Source of the DNA: Pseudobutyrivibrio sp. 49
Lineage (GTDB): Bacteria > Bacillota > Clostridia > Lachnospirales > Lachnospiraceae
Reading direction: 5' to 3'
DNA length: 64,000 bases
NCBI RefSeq assembly: GCF_900100545.1
Contig: NZ_FNDP01000014.1
Span: 1 to 64,000 of the forward strand
Shown here: positions 24,562 through 33,809 of the stretch, one piece after another
Position numbering within the stretch: position 1 is the first letter of the stretch
Layout of the letters: each line of letters begins with the position of its first letter
Translations under genes and position numbers: made by a program
The notes under the pieces: model-generated
The model's input: only the letters and a program-made list of their open reading frames with translations
Told to the model about the DNA's origin: nothing
Databases searched by the model: none

Positions 24562-25563
24562 ATGCCTAAAACTAATAAGAATAATATGATTTCATTTTGG
24601 AGAGTCGTTTTTACATATCTAATAATTCTCCTTCACTTATTTAATCAATATTTTCATATAACAGGATGGACAATAGGCGTAGAGTTCTTTTTCGTTGTTA
24701 GTGGTTGGCTTTTGGCTGCAGATTTGAAGAAAAAAGACAGGACTCCTTATGGATATACCTGGCACAGAATTAAGCGTTTGTATCCGGAGTATTTCCTTTC
24801 ATTTTTGGTCAGCGGAATTTTCTTTTTGGTATTCAATGGATTTTCTGCAAAGGATAGTCTTTTCTGGTTTGAAACAGTCGGTTTTAGAGAACTATTATTG
24901 ATTCATTACTGGCCATGGCAGGAAACTCAGATTGCAAATGTAGTCACCTGGTATGTTTCTATACTGGTATTGGCAGGATTACTTTTATACAGTTTGTGCA
25001 AACGTTTGCCTGATATTACAAGAGAAATAATTATTCCTTTAGCTATAATCATAGGCCTGACCTTCTCGTATAGAGTTACTGGCAGTCTGGTAACAGATTA
25101 CTATGGTGACTTCATCTACTCTCAGAAGTTTATGAGAGGTTTTATGGAGATGGGAATAGGAATATTACTGTTTGATTTTAACGAGAAATATTCTGAGTAC
25201 CTTAAGAATAAGGTGGTACAGTGGATTGGATTTTTGATGCTTTTGTTCACCGCGATTTCCTCATATTTCTATGCGGGTAAAGTGGAGTATTTTCATTTAC
25301 TGCTCATCTCAATAGGTGTGGCTATTGCCTTCAATACAAAGCTTCCATTTGAGTCGAAGCTATTAGCCTTTTTGGATACAATATCATATTCAATTTTTTT
25401 GAATCATGTTATTTTCAGAGCATATATTATGCCTAAATATTTTGAGTCATTATCCGCTAAAGTTATAGTGATATATATAATTGCGGTTACGGTTTTTTCT
25501 ATTGTTATGTATTATTTAAGCAGATTGATGATTGTAGGTATTCGTAAGCTTCAAAATGCTTAA
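24562..25563 (+). CDS. Acyltransferase 3 family membrane protein
   Basis: The 333-residue integral membrane protein has about ten hydrophobic segments. The N-terminal ISFWRVVFTYLIILLHLF and IGVEFFFVVSGWLLAADLKK blocks are those of acyltransferase 3 (OatA/NodX-like) proteins, which O-acetylate sugars of the cell wall, capsule or exported glycans. The first block has His where the catalytic His usually sits. AGGAGGG lies before ATG 24562. The next gene, araR, begins 13 bases after its stop, close enough for one transcript, though their roles are not obviously linked. Substrate unknown. Confidence 0.8.
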   Translation: MPKTNKNNMISFWRVVFTYLIILLHLFNQYFHITGWTIGVEFFFVVSGWLLAADLKKKDRTPYGYTWHRIKRLYPEYFLSFLVSGIFFLVFNGFSAKDSLFWFETVGFRELLLIHYWPWQETQIANVVTWYVSILVLAGLLLYSLCKRLPDITREIIIPLAIIIGLTFSYRVTGSLVTDYYGDFIYSQKFMRGFMEMGIGILLFDFNEKYSEYLKNKVVQWIGFLMLLFTAISSYFYAGKVEYFHLLLISIGVAIAFNTKLPFESKLLAFLDTISYSIFLNHVIFRAYIMPKYFESLSAKVIVIYIIAVTVFSIVMYYLSRLMIVGIRKLQNA

Positions 25564-25575
25564 TTCAGGGGGAAT

Positions 25576-26643
25576 ATGGTTTCTACTAAGTATGAGTTTA
25601 TAGTTAATGACATAAAGAAGCAGATTAATCTGGGGGCTTATTCTGTTAACGAAAAGATTCCATCTGAGAATCAGCTTGCGCAAAAGTATGATGTGACACG
25701 TCAGACGGTGAGACATGCTCTATCGGTTCTTATTAGTGAAGGATATCTATATTCAAAACAGGGTAGTGGTACCTTTGTGGCACCTCAATTAAAAAAACGA
25801 GGCAACAGTAAAAATATAGCTGTTGTCACAACTTATATGTCCGATTATATTTTTCCCAGGGTCATTCAGGGAATCAATAAAGTTTTGTCAGAAAGTGGTT
25901 ATAGTATTCTCCTGAAAACCACCAACAATTCCCGTAAGGGTGAAGCCTGGTGTATGGAGGAGCTTCTGTCAAAGAATATCGATGGAATGATTATTGAGCC
26001 TAGCCAAAGCGCCATCAGCTGCCAGCATCAGGTGCTTTATGAACAGATGGATTCTATGGGAATTCCCTATGTTTTTATACAGGGGTGTTATGAGGCTATG
26101 CTGGACAAGCCGCACGTTATGCTTGACGATGTGGAGGGCGGAAGGCTTATAACAGAGCATTTGATAAAACTGGGGCATAAGAATATCGCTGGAATCTTCA
26201 AGGCTGATGATATGCAGGGAATATTCCGTCACAAGGGATATGTAAAGGCTCTTACTGAGGCAGGGATTCCTTACAATCCTGATCTGGTGGTTTGGTATCA
26301 CACGAAGGACAGGACAATGCGCCCACTGGAAGGCATACTTCATATTTTGGAAAGTGGCATCAGCTGTCACGCTGTGGTTTGCTACAATGATGAGATTGCA
26401 GCAGATGTTATAAAGGGGCTCACAGGCATAGGACGCCAGGTGCCACATGATATTTCAGTTACAGGTTTTGACAATTCATTACTTGCTAAGAGCAGGGGAA
26501 TTACCACTGTTTCCCATCCTCAGGAGGAAATGGGGAGAAAGGCAGCAGAGACTCTTATTGGACTTATCGAAGGGAATGTTACAAGAAAGGATGCTCATAT
26601 CCTGCTTACCCCAGAGCTTGTGGAAAGAAAGAGTACATTATAA
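25576..26643 (+). CDS. araR: GntR/LacI-type arabinose repressor
   Basis: The 355-residue regulator has an N-terminal GntR winged helix (about 1-70: YEFIVNDIKKQINLGAYSVN, DVTRQTVRHALSVLISEGYL, SGTFV) fused to a LacI-type sugar-binding domain (about 80-355, with NIAVVTTYMSDYIFPRVIQG and VTGFDNSLLAKSRGITTVSH). This combination is diagnostic of AraR. In Bacilli it represses arabinose genes and is released by L-arabinose. It sits directly upstream of araA, and inverted ACTTGTACAC-type half sites occupy the gap. GGGGGA precedes ATG 25576. Confidence 0.88.
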   Translation: MVSTKYEFIVNDIKKQINLGAYSVNEKIPSENQLAQKYDVTRQTVRHALSVLISEGYLYSKQGSGTFVAPQLKKRGNSKNIAVVTTYMSDYIFPRVIQGINKVLSESGYSILLKTTNNSRKGEAWCMEELLSKNIDGMIIEPSQSAISCQHQVLYEQMDSMGIPYVFIQGCYEAMLDKPHVMLDDVEGGRLITEHLIKLGHKNIAGIFKADDMQGIFRHKGYVKALTEAGIPYNPDLVVWYHTKDRTMRPLEGILHILESGISCHAVVCYNDEIAADVIKGLTGIGRQVPHDISVTGFDNSLLAKSRGITTVSHPQEEMGRKAAETLIGLIEGNVTRKDAHILLTPELVERKSTL

Positions 26644-26693
26644 CTTGTATATATAAAAACTAACTTGTACACTATGCTTATAGTCTGTAAATA
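26642..26693 (+). promoter_or_regulatory. Two AraR half sites over the araA promoter
   Basis: AACTTGTAT (26642-26650) and AACTTGTAC (26662-26670) are direct repeats 20 bases apart, two turns of the helix. TTGTAC (26665-26670) with a 17-base spacer and TAAATA (26688-26693) makes a plausible promoter whose -35 lies inside the second half site. Confidence 0.5.
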
Positions 26694-26712
26694 TAAGGAT
26701 TGTTGATAACGA

Positions 26713-26755
26713 GGATACAACTTGTGCACGAATGTGTACAAGTTGTATCCTTTTT
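26713..26755 (+). promoter_or_regulatory. AraR-like operator that is also a terminator hairpin
   Basis: GGATACAACTTGT (26713-26725) pairs perfectly with ACAAGTTGTATCC (26738-26750), and the inner GCAC/GTGT continues the stem to 17 pairs around a GAAT loop. Five T residues follow (26751-26755). The arms contain AACTTGT(G)CAC and GTGTACAAGTT, the same half site as at 26662 but inverted. The element may be an operator, the terminator of araR, or both, and it lies only 39 bases before araA. Confidence 0.6.
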
Positions 26756-26794
26756 ATTAGCAGGAAAATAGTTTTTTGTATTGGAGGATAATTT

Positions 26795-28294
26795 ATGAAG
26801 ACACAGCTTAATTACAAGTTCTGGTTCTGTACAGGTTCGCAGGATCTCTACGGTGATGAGTGCTTATCACACGTAGCAGCACACTCAAAGGAAATCGTTG
26901 AGTGTCTTAACAAATCAGGAAAGCTTCCATTTGAGGTAGTATGGAAGCCAACAATGATTACAAACGAAGTAATCAGACGTACTTTTAACGAGGCAAACAA
27001 TGACCCAACATGTGCTGGTGTAATTACATGGATGCACACATTTTCACCAGCAAAGTCATGGATACTTGGACATCAGGAGCTTAGAAAGCCACTTTGCCAC
27101 TTACACACACAGTACAACCGTGAGATTCCATACGAGACAATGGATATGGATTTCATGAATGAGAATCAGGCAGCTCATGGTGACAGAGAGTATGCTCACA
27201 TCCTTTCAAGAATGGGCGTTGAGAGAAAGACAATAGTTGGATACTGGCAGGATGCAGAGGTTCAGGAGAAGCTGGCATCTTGGATGCGCACAGCAATCGG
27301 TGTTGTAGAATCAAGCCATATCCGTGTTATGAGAATTGCTGACAACATGCGTAACGTTGCAGTTACAGAAGGTGATAAGGTAGAGGCTCAGCTTAAGTTT
27401 GGCTGGGAGGTAGATGCTTATCCAGTAAATGAAATCGCAGAGGCAGTTGCTGCAGTTGGTCAGTCAGATGTTAATGCACTTGTAGATGAATATTATGGTA
27501 AATACGATATTTGTCTCGAGGGACGTAATCCAGAGGAGTTCAGAAGACATGTAGCAGTTCAGGCTCAGATTGAGCTTGGCTTCGAGAGATTCCTTGAGGA
27601 GAAGAACTATCAGGCAATCGTAACTCACTTCGGTGATCTTGGCGCATTACAGCAGCTTCCAGGTCTTGCTATTCAGAGACTTATGGAAAAGGGTTACGGT
27701 TTTGGTGCAGAGGGCGACTGGAAGGTTGCTGCCATGGTTCGTCTTATGAAGATAATGACTACAGGCATGAAGGATGCTAAGGGTACTTCAATGCTTGAGG
27801 ATTACACATACAATCTTGTAAAGGGCAAGGAGGGCATCATTCAGGCTCACATGCTTGAGATTTGCCCAACTATTTCAGATGGCCCAATCCAGATTAAGTG
27901 CCAGCCACTTTCAATGGGAAATCGTGAGGATCCAGCACGTCTTGTATTCCAGTCCAAGGAAGGCAAGGGTATTGCTACATCACTTATTGATTTAGGAAAT
28001 CGCTTCCGTCTCATTATTCAGGATGTTGATTGCAAGAAGGTTGAGAAGCCACTTCCAAAGCTTCCTACAGCTATCAACTTCTGGACACCACAGCCAGACT
28101 TCTATACAGGAACAGAGGCATGGCTCCTTGCAGGTGGTGCTCATCATACAGCATTTACATATGATCTTACTGCTGAGCAGATGGGAGACTGGGCTGCAGC
28201 TATGGGAATTGAAGCTGTTTACATTGATGCTGACACAAAGATTCGTGACTTTAAGCGCGACCTTGCACTTGGAAGTCTCGTATATGGAAAGTAA
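26795..28294 (+). CDS. araA: L-arabinose isomerase
   Basis: The 499-residue enzyme converts L-arabinose to L-ribulose, first step of the pathway. It has FWFCTGSQDLYG, ITWMHTFSPAKSWILG, HTQYNREIPY, VTHFGDLGALQQLPGLA and GAEGDWKVAAMVRLMK, all family signatures. Length is normal. TTGGAGG precedes ATG 26795. It is first of four genes (araA, transaldolase, ribulokinase, araD) on one strand that together take arabinose to xylulose-5-phosphate and into the pentose phosphate pathway. Codon use is strongly biased, suggesting high expression when induced. Confidence 0.96.
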   Translation: MKTQLNYKFWFCTGSQDLYGDECLSHVAAHSKEIVECLNKSGKLPFEVVWKPTMITNEVIRRTFNEANNDPTCAGVITWMHTFSPAKSWILGHQELRKPLCHLHTQYNREIPYETMDMDFMNENQAAHGDREYAHILSRMGVERKTIVGYWQDAEVQEKLASWMRTAIGVVESSHIRVMRIADNMRNVAVTEGDKVEAQLKFGWEVDAYPVNEIAEAVAAVGQSDVNALVDEYYGKYDICLEGRNPEEFRRHVAVQAQIELGFERFLEEKNYQAIVTHFGDLGALQQLPGLAIQRLMEKGYGFGAEGDWKVAAMVRLMKIMTTGMKDAKGTSMLEDYTYNLVKGKEGIIQAHMLEICPTISDGPIQIKCQPLSMGNREDPARLVFQSKEGKGIATSLIDLGNRFRLIIQDVDCKKVEKPLPKLPTAINFWTPQPDFYTGTEAWLLAGGAHHTAFTYDLTAEQMGDWAAAMGIEAVYIDADTKIRDFKRDLALGSLVYGK

Positions 28295-28386
28295 AAATCT
28301 TGCCATTAGTTAGTCATTAATTTGATTGTGGAGGTTTTAACGTAGTAATAGAATTACTAGCATAACCACAATTGATTAAAAATATG

Positions 28387-28402
28387 GCTCAAGTATTTGA
28401 GC
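28387..28402 (+). promoter_or_regulatory. Intercistronic hairpin before transaldolase gene
   Basis: GCTCAA (28387-28392), GTAT, TTGAGC (28397-28402) lies just before the AGAAGGAG site of the next gene. A second imperfect stem (AGTAAT/ATTACT within 28344-28358) lies upstream. Neither has a T run, so they are more likely messenger-stability or processing elements than terminators. Confidence 0.35.
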
Positions 28403-28426
28403 AGGTAAAAAGAAGGAGAAAAAGAA

Positions 28427-29083
28427 ATGAAGTTATTCGTTGACACTGGAAAAATTGAGGACATTAAGAAGGCAAATGATCTTGGAGTAATCTGTGGAGT
28501 TACAACAAACCCATCACTTATCGCTAAAGAGGGTGGTCGTGCTCAGGAAGACATCCTTAAGGAAATTGCTTCAATCGTTGATGGTCCTATCTCAGGAGAG
28601 GTAAAGGCTACTACAGTTGATGCTGAGGGTATGATTAAGGAAGGCCGTGAGATTGCTGCTATGCATCCAAACATGGTTGTAAAGATTCCTATGACTGCAG
28701 AAGGTCTTAAGGCAGTGAAGGTTCTTTCAGCTGAGGGCATCAAGACAAATGTTACACTTATCTTCTCAGCAAACCAGGCTATTCTTGCTGCAAATGCTGG
28801 AGCTACATATGTATCACCATTCCTTGGCAGACTTGATGACATTAACATGGCAGGTATTGATCTTATCCGTGATATCGCAGAAATCTTCGACATCTATGGA
28901 TATGATACAGAGATTATTGCTGCATCAGTTCGTAACCCAATCCACGTTACAGACTGCGCACTTGCAGGTGCTCACATTGCAACAGTACCATACTCTGTAA
29001 TCGAGACAATGATTAACCATCCATTAACTACAGCTGGTATTGAGAAGTTCCAGAAGGATTATATCGCTGTATTTGGTGAGTAA
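28427..29083 (+). CDS. Transaldolase (short, fructose-6-phosphate aldolase-like form)
   Basis: The 218-residue TIM barrel starts [20 protein letters not shown], then [28 protein letters not shown] with the Schiff-base lysine, [21 protein letters not shown] and [10 protein letters not shown]. These place it in the short transaldolase/FSA family. Its place inside the arabinose operon favours transaldolase activity, moving carbon from xylulose-5-phosphate toward glycolysis; fructose-6-phosphate aldolase activity cannot be excluded. AGAAGGAG precedes ATG 28427. Confidence 0.87.
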   Translation: MKLFVDTGKIEDIKKANDLGVICGVTTNPSLIAKEGGRAQEDILKEIASIVDGPISGEVKATTVDAEGMIKEGREIAAMHPNMVVKIPMTAEGLKAVKVLSAEGIKTNVTLIFSANQAILAANAGATYVSPFLGRLDDINMAGIDLIRDIAEIFDIYGYDTEIIAASVRNPIHVTDCALAGAHIATVPYSVIETMINHPLTTAGIEKFQKDYIAVFGE

Positions 29084-29107
29084 AATAATATTGGGGGAAT
29101 TTTACTT

Positions 29108-30703
29108 ATGAATATTAATGAGATTATCGCTGAGGGCAAGAAGACAGCTCTCGGTATCGAGTTCGGGTCAACACGTATCAAAGCTGTGCTCGTTGACGAG
29201 GACAATAAGGTTCTTGCTCAGGGGGATCATGAGTGGGAGAATCACTTAGATAACGGCATTTGGACATACCCACTTGAAGAGGTATGGGAAGGCGTTCAGG
29301 ATTGCTATGCTAAGCTTAAGAAAGATGTTAGCGACAAGTATGACGTTAAGCTTACAAAGCTTGGTGCAATCGGATTTTCCGCTATGATGCATGGTTATCT
29401 TGCATTTGATAAAGAGGATAATCTTCTTGTTCCATTTAGAACATGGAGAAATACAATCACAGGTGAGGCTGCGGCTGAGCTTTCTAAGGAGCTCAACTTT
29501 AACATGCCTCAACGCTGGAGTATTTCACACTACTATCAGTGCATCTTAAATAAAGAGCCACATGTTCCAAATGTAGCTTACTTTATGACTCTTGCATGCT
29601 ACGTTCACTATAAGATGACAGGCAGAAAGGTTGCAGGTGTTGGCGAAGCATCAGGTATGTTCCCAATCGACTCAACAACCTGTCAGTATGACAAGGCTAT
29701 GCTTGAGAAGTTCAACAAGCTTGCAGCAGCACATGGTGTTAGCACAAAGGTTGAGGATCTTCTTCCAGAGGTACTTGTAGCAGGTGATGATGCTGGTACT
29801 CTTACAGCAGCAGGTGCAAAGCTTCTCGATCCTACAGGAGAGCTTGAGCCAGGTTGCCCACTTGCTCCACCAGAAGGTGACGCAGGTACAGGTATGGTTG
29901 CTACAAATGCTGTTTCAGTTGGAACGGGTAATGTATCAGCTGGTACATCAGTATTCTCTATGGTTGTTTTGGAGAAGGCTCTTTCTAAGCCATACGAGGA
30001 AATCGATATGGTAACAACACCTACAGGTGAGGCAGTAGCTATGGTTCACTGCAACAACTGTACATCAGATCTTAACTCTTGGATTGGTATCTTCAAGGAG
30101 TTTGCTGATGCCTTTGGTGTAGATATTTCAATGAATGATATTTACGGTACTCTTTATCGCAAGGCTCTTACAGAGGATGCTAACTGCGGCGGAGTATTAT
30201 CATACAACTACTTCGGCGGCGAGCCAGTTGTTGGCGTAAACGAAGGTCGTCCAATGGTGGTTCGTCAGCCAGATGCAAAGTTTACACTTGCAAACTTTAT
30301 GCGTTCAAACCTTTATGGAGCTCTTGGTGTTCTTAAGATTGGTAACGATATTCTCTTAAAGCAGGAGAAGGTTAACATCAAATCTATTACAGGACATGGT
30401 GGATTCTTTAAGACAAAGGGGGTTGGACAGTCAGTACTTGCAGCTGCTCTTAATGCACCTATCACTGTAATGGCAACAGCTGGTGAAGGTGGTGCATGGG
30501 GTATGGCAGTACTTGCAAATTACTGCATCCGTGATGATAAGTCACAGAACTTCCAGAGCTACCTTGATGAAAAGGTATTCGCAGGACAGGAATCTACTAC
30601 AATGGAGCCAGATCCAGAGATGGTTAAGGGCTACGATGAGTGGATCGCAGAATACAAGAAGGCACTTAAGGCAGAGGCAGCAGCTGTAGAGAATTGGAGA
30701 TAA
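29108..30703 (+). CDS. araB: FGGY carbohydrate kinase, probable L-ribulokinase
   Basis: The 531-residue sugar kinase phosphorylates L-ribulose to L-ribulose-5-phosphate (inferred from its place between araA and araD). N-terminal [20 protein letters not shown] is the phosphate-1 loop; [37 protein letters not shown] and [20 protein letters not shown] are FGGY signatures. It differs from the classical AraB of enterics and is a Firmicute form sometimes named xylulokinase, so the sugar is assigned by context only. It starts 25 bases after the transaldolase stop. Confidence 0.82.
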   Translation: MNINEIIAEGKKTALGIEFGSTRIKAVLVDEDNKVLAQGDHEWENHLDNGIWTYPLEEVWEGVQDCYAKLKKDVSDKYDVKLTKLGAIGFSAMMHGYLAFDKEDNLLVPFRTWRNTITGEAAAELSKELNFNMPQRWSISHYYQCILNKEPHVPNVAYFMTLACYVHYKMTGRKVAGVGEASGMFPIDSTTCQYDKAMLEKFNKLAAAHGVSTKVEDLLPEVLVAGDDAGTLTAAGAKLLDPTGELEPGCPLAPPEGDAGTGMVATNAVSVGTGNVSAGTSVFSMVVLEKALSKPYEEIDMVTTPTGEAVAMVHCNNCTSDLNSWIGIFKEFADAFGVDISMNDIYGTLYRKALTEDANCGGVLSYNYFGGEPVVGVNEGRPMVVRQPDAKFTLANFMRSNLYGALGVLKIGNDILLKQEKVNIKSITGHGGFFKTKGVGQSVLAAALNAPITVMATAGEGGAWGMAVLANYCIRDDKSQNFQSYLDEKVFAGQESTTMEPDPEMVKGYDEWIAEYKKALKAEAAAVENWR

Positions 30704-30707
30704 TGAT

Positions 30708-31403
30708 ATGTTAGAAGAATTAAAGAAACAGGTTTACGAGGCTAACATGGAGCTTCCGAAGCGCGGCCTTGTTACTTATACCTGGGGAAATGTTTCTGGT
30801 ATCGACAGAGAGTCTGGAATCTTTGCAATCAAGCCATCAGGCGTTGAGTACGAAGATTTAAAGCCAGAGGATATGGTGCTTGTTAATCTTGATGGTGAGG
30901 TTGTTGAAGGAAAGTATCGTCCTAGCTCAGATACAGCTACTCACTGCGAGCTTTATAAGAAGTATGAGAATATCGGTGGTGTTGTTCACACTCATTCTAC
31001 CTATGCAGTAGCATGGGCTCAGGCTGGCAGAGATATTCCTCTTTACGGTACCACACATGCAGATTATTTCTGTGGAACCATTCCATGTACAAGAAACCTT
31101 ACAGAAAAGGAAATTAATGAAGCCTATGAAGTTAACACTGGTAAGGTTATTATCGAGACTTTCCAGGAGAGAGGCATCAATACAAAGTATGTACCAGGTG
31201 TTATCTGCAAGAACCACGGCCCATTTACATGGGGTAAGGATGCAGATCAGGCTGTATACAATGCAGTAGTACTTGAGGAGGTTGCCAAGATGGCACTCTT
31301 CACAGAGCAGGTAAATTCACGAGTTCAGCCAGCTCCAGATTGCATCCGCGACAAACATTTCAACCGTAAACACGGAGCAAACGCATACTACGGACAAAAT
31401 TAG
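30708..31403 (+). CDS. araD: L-ribulose-5-phosphate 4-epimerase
   Basis: This 231-residue zinc enzyme of the class II aldolase family epimerises L-ribulose-5-phosphate to D-xylulose-5-phosphate, the last step of arabinose entry. It has [56 protein letters not shown] with the zinc histidines, GTTHADYF and [12 protein letters not shown]. Length is normal. It starts four bases after the kinase stop, so the two are coupled. Confidence 0.95.
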   Translation: MLEELKKQVYEANMELPKRGLVTYTWGNVSGIDRESGIFAIKPSGVEYEDLKPEDMVLVNLDGEVVEGKYRPSSDTATHCELYKKYENIGGVVHTHSTYAVAWAQAGRDIPLYGTTHADYFCGTIPCTRNLTEKEINEAYEVNTGKVIIETFQERGINTKYVPGVICKNHGPFTWGKDADQAVYNAVVLEEVAKMALFTEQVNSRVQPAPDCIRDKHFNRKHGANAYYGQN

Positions 31404-31528
31404 TGATAATCTCAGGCTTGAGAGCGTAACTTGATGAATAATTAAGAGAAAGTTCTTATTTTTTACTCAGTTTCTTCACAATTAGAAATAAGTGAAGTTA
31501 TATAATGGTATCACTAATAATAGATTAA

Positions 31529-31565
31529 GCCATTCGTTACCGAACGGGGTAGCGGGTGGCTTTTT
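31529..31565 (+). terminator. Intrinsic terminator of the arabinose operon
   Basis: GCCATTCGTTACC (31529-31541) pairs throughout with GGTAGCGGGTGGC (31548-31560), including G-T pairs, with a 6-base loop and TTTTT after it. A TATAAT at 31501-31506 upstream could make a short transcript ending here, but no good -35 is seen. Confidence 0.7.
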
Positions 31566-31625
31566 CGTATGTTGGCAATAAAAAGGAGATGGCTGATAAG
31601 CCACCTCCTGTAACTTCATTAAGAT

Positions 31626-32342
31626 TTATTTCTGAGAAAAATAACTATCAATTCCGGCCACGATTCCTTCAGCAACCTTCTGCTGATATTCTTCCTGGGA
31701 AAGATTTTCATCGTCCTCAGGATTGTTCATATTGCCAACATTTACAATAGCATTTGGAACGGAGCACCAATTGATTCCCATTAGCTTATCAGATTCTACA
31801 ACCTGATAGTTCTTGGCACCAGTTTTATCAGCAAGGCTTCCAAGTAACGTATCTGCAAGCAATCTGCTGTTTCTGTAATTAGTAATGCCATAAGGATTAT
31901 CCTCTGTCTGGCAAATTACTGTAATACCGCTGGTATCGTCCTTAGGTGAGCTGGCATGAATACTGATGTAAAGGTTTGCTTTAAGTGCATTAGCAATCAT
32001 GGCTCTGTCTGAGTTTGACATATCCACATCATTTGAAGTGCGAGTAAGCTCTACCTTGTAGTTGTCTCCAAGTAGTTCATTAACCTTTAAGGCGATACGA
32101 AGATTGATATCATACTCATTGTTTTCGGAAACAGTACCTTTTGCACCAATCATGTCTTCGGAAACACGCTTCCAAGCTCCTGGTCCGATTGATTCTTTTT
32201 GGTTATTTTCAATAGCCTGACAACCAGGGTCTATTACGATAACACGCTGTTTCGCATGTACATTAATAGTGGAAAGACTAAATGCGGCAAATAGGAGAAT
32301 TACCAAAGCTATTGAGTTGAATTTTTTGAGATTTTTAACCAT
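31626..32342 (-). CDS. Amidase_3-family protein with altered catalytic residues
   Basis: The 238-residue secreted protein has a signal peptide (about 1-30, ending NVHA). The fold is that of N-acetylmuramoyl-L-alanine amidase: RVIVIDPGCQ, SENNEYDINLRIALKVNELL, ADTLLGSL and NLYISIHASS. In active members the first motif is DPGH, the His binding zinc; here it is Cys41. Near the end, where a catalytic Glu is expected (E-x-G-x-x-x-N), the protein has IVNVGNMNNPEDD with Asn at about 201. The second zinc His (SIHAS) and the zinc Glu are kept. Start Met is at 32342, after AAGGGAG. It may bind rather than cut peptidoglycan. Confidence 0.75.
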   Translation of the reverse strand: MVKNLKKFNSIALVILLFAAFSLSTINVHAKQRVIVIDPGCQAIENNQKESIGPGAWKRVSEDMIGAKGTVSENNEYDINLRIALKVNELLGDNYKVELTRTSNDVDMSNSDRAMIANALKANLYISIHASSPKDDTSGITVICQTEDNPYGITNYRNSRLLADTLLGSLADKTGAKNYQVVESDKLMGINWCSVPNAIVNVGNMNNPEDDENLSQEEYQQKVAEGIVAGIDSYFSQK

Positions 32343-32460
32343 GGAAAACACTCCCTTCATACAAAATTCTGAACCTAAATATATTATCGGCTTTTACTGT
32401 GAAAAATGTATGTTATTTTTCCATTAAAAAACATGTTAAACGATTAAGTTTCTAAGGTTT

Positions 32461-33615
32461 TCATAAATAATAGTTTTGGAAGCCCATATTTATCAATCTG
32501 TTAGTTTCGTAGTAGCGCATGGATATTGTATTTCCATCAAACATAGTTCGATTTTTAGCCCCTAAAACTACAGAAATTATCGATTTTTCATTCTGCTTTG
32601 CCACACAGACCAAACATTGACCAGCTCGGTTTGCAGTACCAGTCTTTCCACCAATTACATATGGATTGTAATAGCCGCTGGCAGGATTGATTATTGAATC
32701 TGTATTTTCAAGCAATCTTGGTGTAGGACATAGATTAGTGGCTGGCAGTACAGCAGTAGTAACATTAAAGTACTTATTAAATAAAGGATGCTGAATACCA
32801 TTTGCTGCAATTAAATATAAGCTGTATGCATTGGTGTACATGCTTTTGTCAGGATAACCTGAAGGATTAGTGAAATTTGTATCAACACAGCCTAGCTGAG
32901 CTGCCCTTGTATTCATCATAGCCACAAAGTTTGGAACGGAGCCAGCGATTAATTCTGCCAGCACATTACAAGAATGGCAGTCTGAGCTTACCATCATTGC
33001 GGTAAGAAGTTGATCTACATTAAATACTTCCCCAGCCTGAATACGTGGAGATACATGGCTTGCATCTCTTGGCATCCCCGCAACGGAAGTAGCTGAGACC
33101 ATTACAGGCGTATCCAGAGAAATTTGTCCTGCTTCAATAGCTTCTATTGTAAGCAAAGCAGTCATCATCTTTGTGGTGCTGGCTGGCTCTAATCTGTCAG
33201 TGGCTCCCTGAGAGTAGAGCGGCTTACCGTTGCTAAGGTTCATGACCAAAGCGGCTTTTGCATCCATGGATGTAAGCTTATAAGCTGTAGTATTAGGCTG
33301 CATTGAAAGAGCCTGCTGTGAAATAAAAAAAGGTGAGCCACCTATATCGACACGCCAGTAACCGTTGCTGGTTAATCCTGTTACTAGTACAGGCTTGTTG
33401 GCTGTTAATGTAGTTACATATGTTGATGGATCTGCGTCAGCGAATACTTCTGTACCATTACAGGACAAAAGTGTGCCATTTGCCTCTGAAATAGTGTAGG
33501 ATGCTGCTCTTGCATAAATTGAATTTTCAGGAATGAACCCCATCAAAAGTGTGATAACAAATACTGATAATAGAAGATTTAAGACAATCCTCGCAGAATA
33601 AAAAGACTTTCTCAT
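32461..33615 (-). CDS. D-alanyl-D-alanine carboxypeptidase (penicillin-binding protein 5 type)
   Basis: The 384-residue exported serine peptidase trims the terminal D-Ala of peptidoglycan stem peptides. After a signal peptide (about 1-38) comes an SH3-like segment (about 40-105, NGYWRVDIGGSPFFIS). The peptidase domain has S146-T-T-K149 (active Ser and Lys), S-D-C at 211-213 in place of the common S-G-N, and GGKTGTA near 322. The C-terminal membrane-anchor domain of classical PBP5 is lacking, so the enzyme is probably released or held by its signal segment. The amidase-like gene lies downstream on the same strand. Confidence 0.87.
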   Translation of the reverse strand: MRKSFYSARIVLNLLLSVFVITLLMGFIPENSIYARAASYTISEANGTLLSCNGTEVFADADPSTYVTTLTANKPVLVTGLTSNGYWRVDIGGSPFFISQQALSMQPNTTAYKLTSMDAKAALVMNLSNGKPLYSQGATDRLEPASTTKMMTALLTIEAIEAGQISLDTPVMVSATSVAGMPRDASHVSPRIQAGEVFNVDQLLTAMMVSSDCHSCNVLAELIAGSVPNFVAMMNTRAAQLGCVDTNFTNPSGYPDKSMYTNAYSLYLIAANGIQHPLFNKYFNVTTAVLPATNLCPTPRLLENTDSIINPASGYYNPYVIGGKTGTANRAGQCLVCVAKQNEKSIISVVLGAKNRTMFDGNTISMRYYETNRLINMGFQNYYL

Positions 33616-33705
33616 TAATCACCCCTCCCCAATGTAAATATACTATAATTATTTTAGCAGAAGTGGATATTAGAGCTCAATCGATAAAAATTCACAAAAA
33701 AGATG

Positions 33706-33761
33706 TTGACAAACAAAATTGAATTGCGTACAATCTAAAATATAAATCGATTGCGCACAAT
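33706..33761 (+). promoter_or_regulatory. gpx promoter with two palindromic boxes
   Basis: TTGACA (33706-33711), 17-base spacer, TACAAT (33729-33734). ATTGCGTACAAT (33723-33734) overlaps the -10 and ATTGCGCACAAT (33750-33761) lies downstream, 27 bases apart. Both have the ATTG-N4-CAAT form typical of MarR/OhrR-type repressor sites, which suits a peroxide-defence gene. No regulator gene is adjacent. Confidence 0.65.
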
Positions 33762-33809
33762 TAAATTCAAAACAAAAATATAATCAAAAGGAAATGGAGG
33801 ATTATAAAG

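Noticed and set aside
31501-31565. A separate small RNA between araD and the amidase gene
   Set aside because: A TATAAT and a terminator are present, but no acceptable -35 at 16-19 bases. The hairpin is explained as the end of the arabinose operon.
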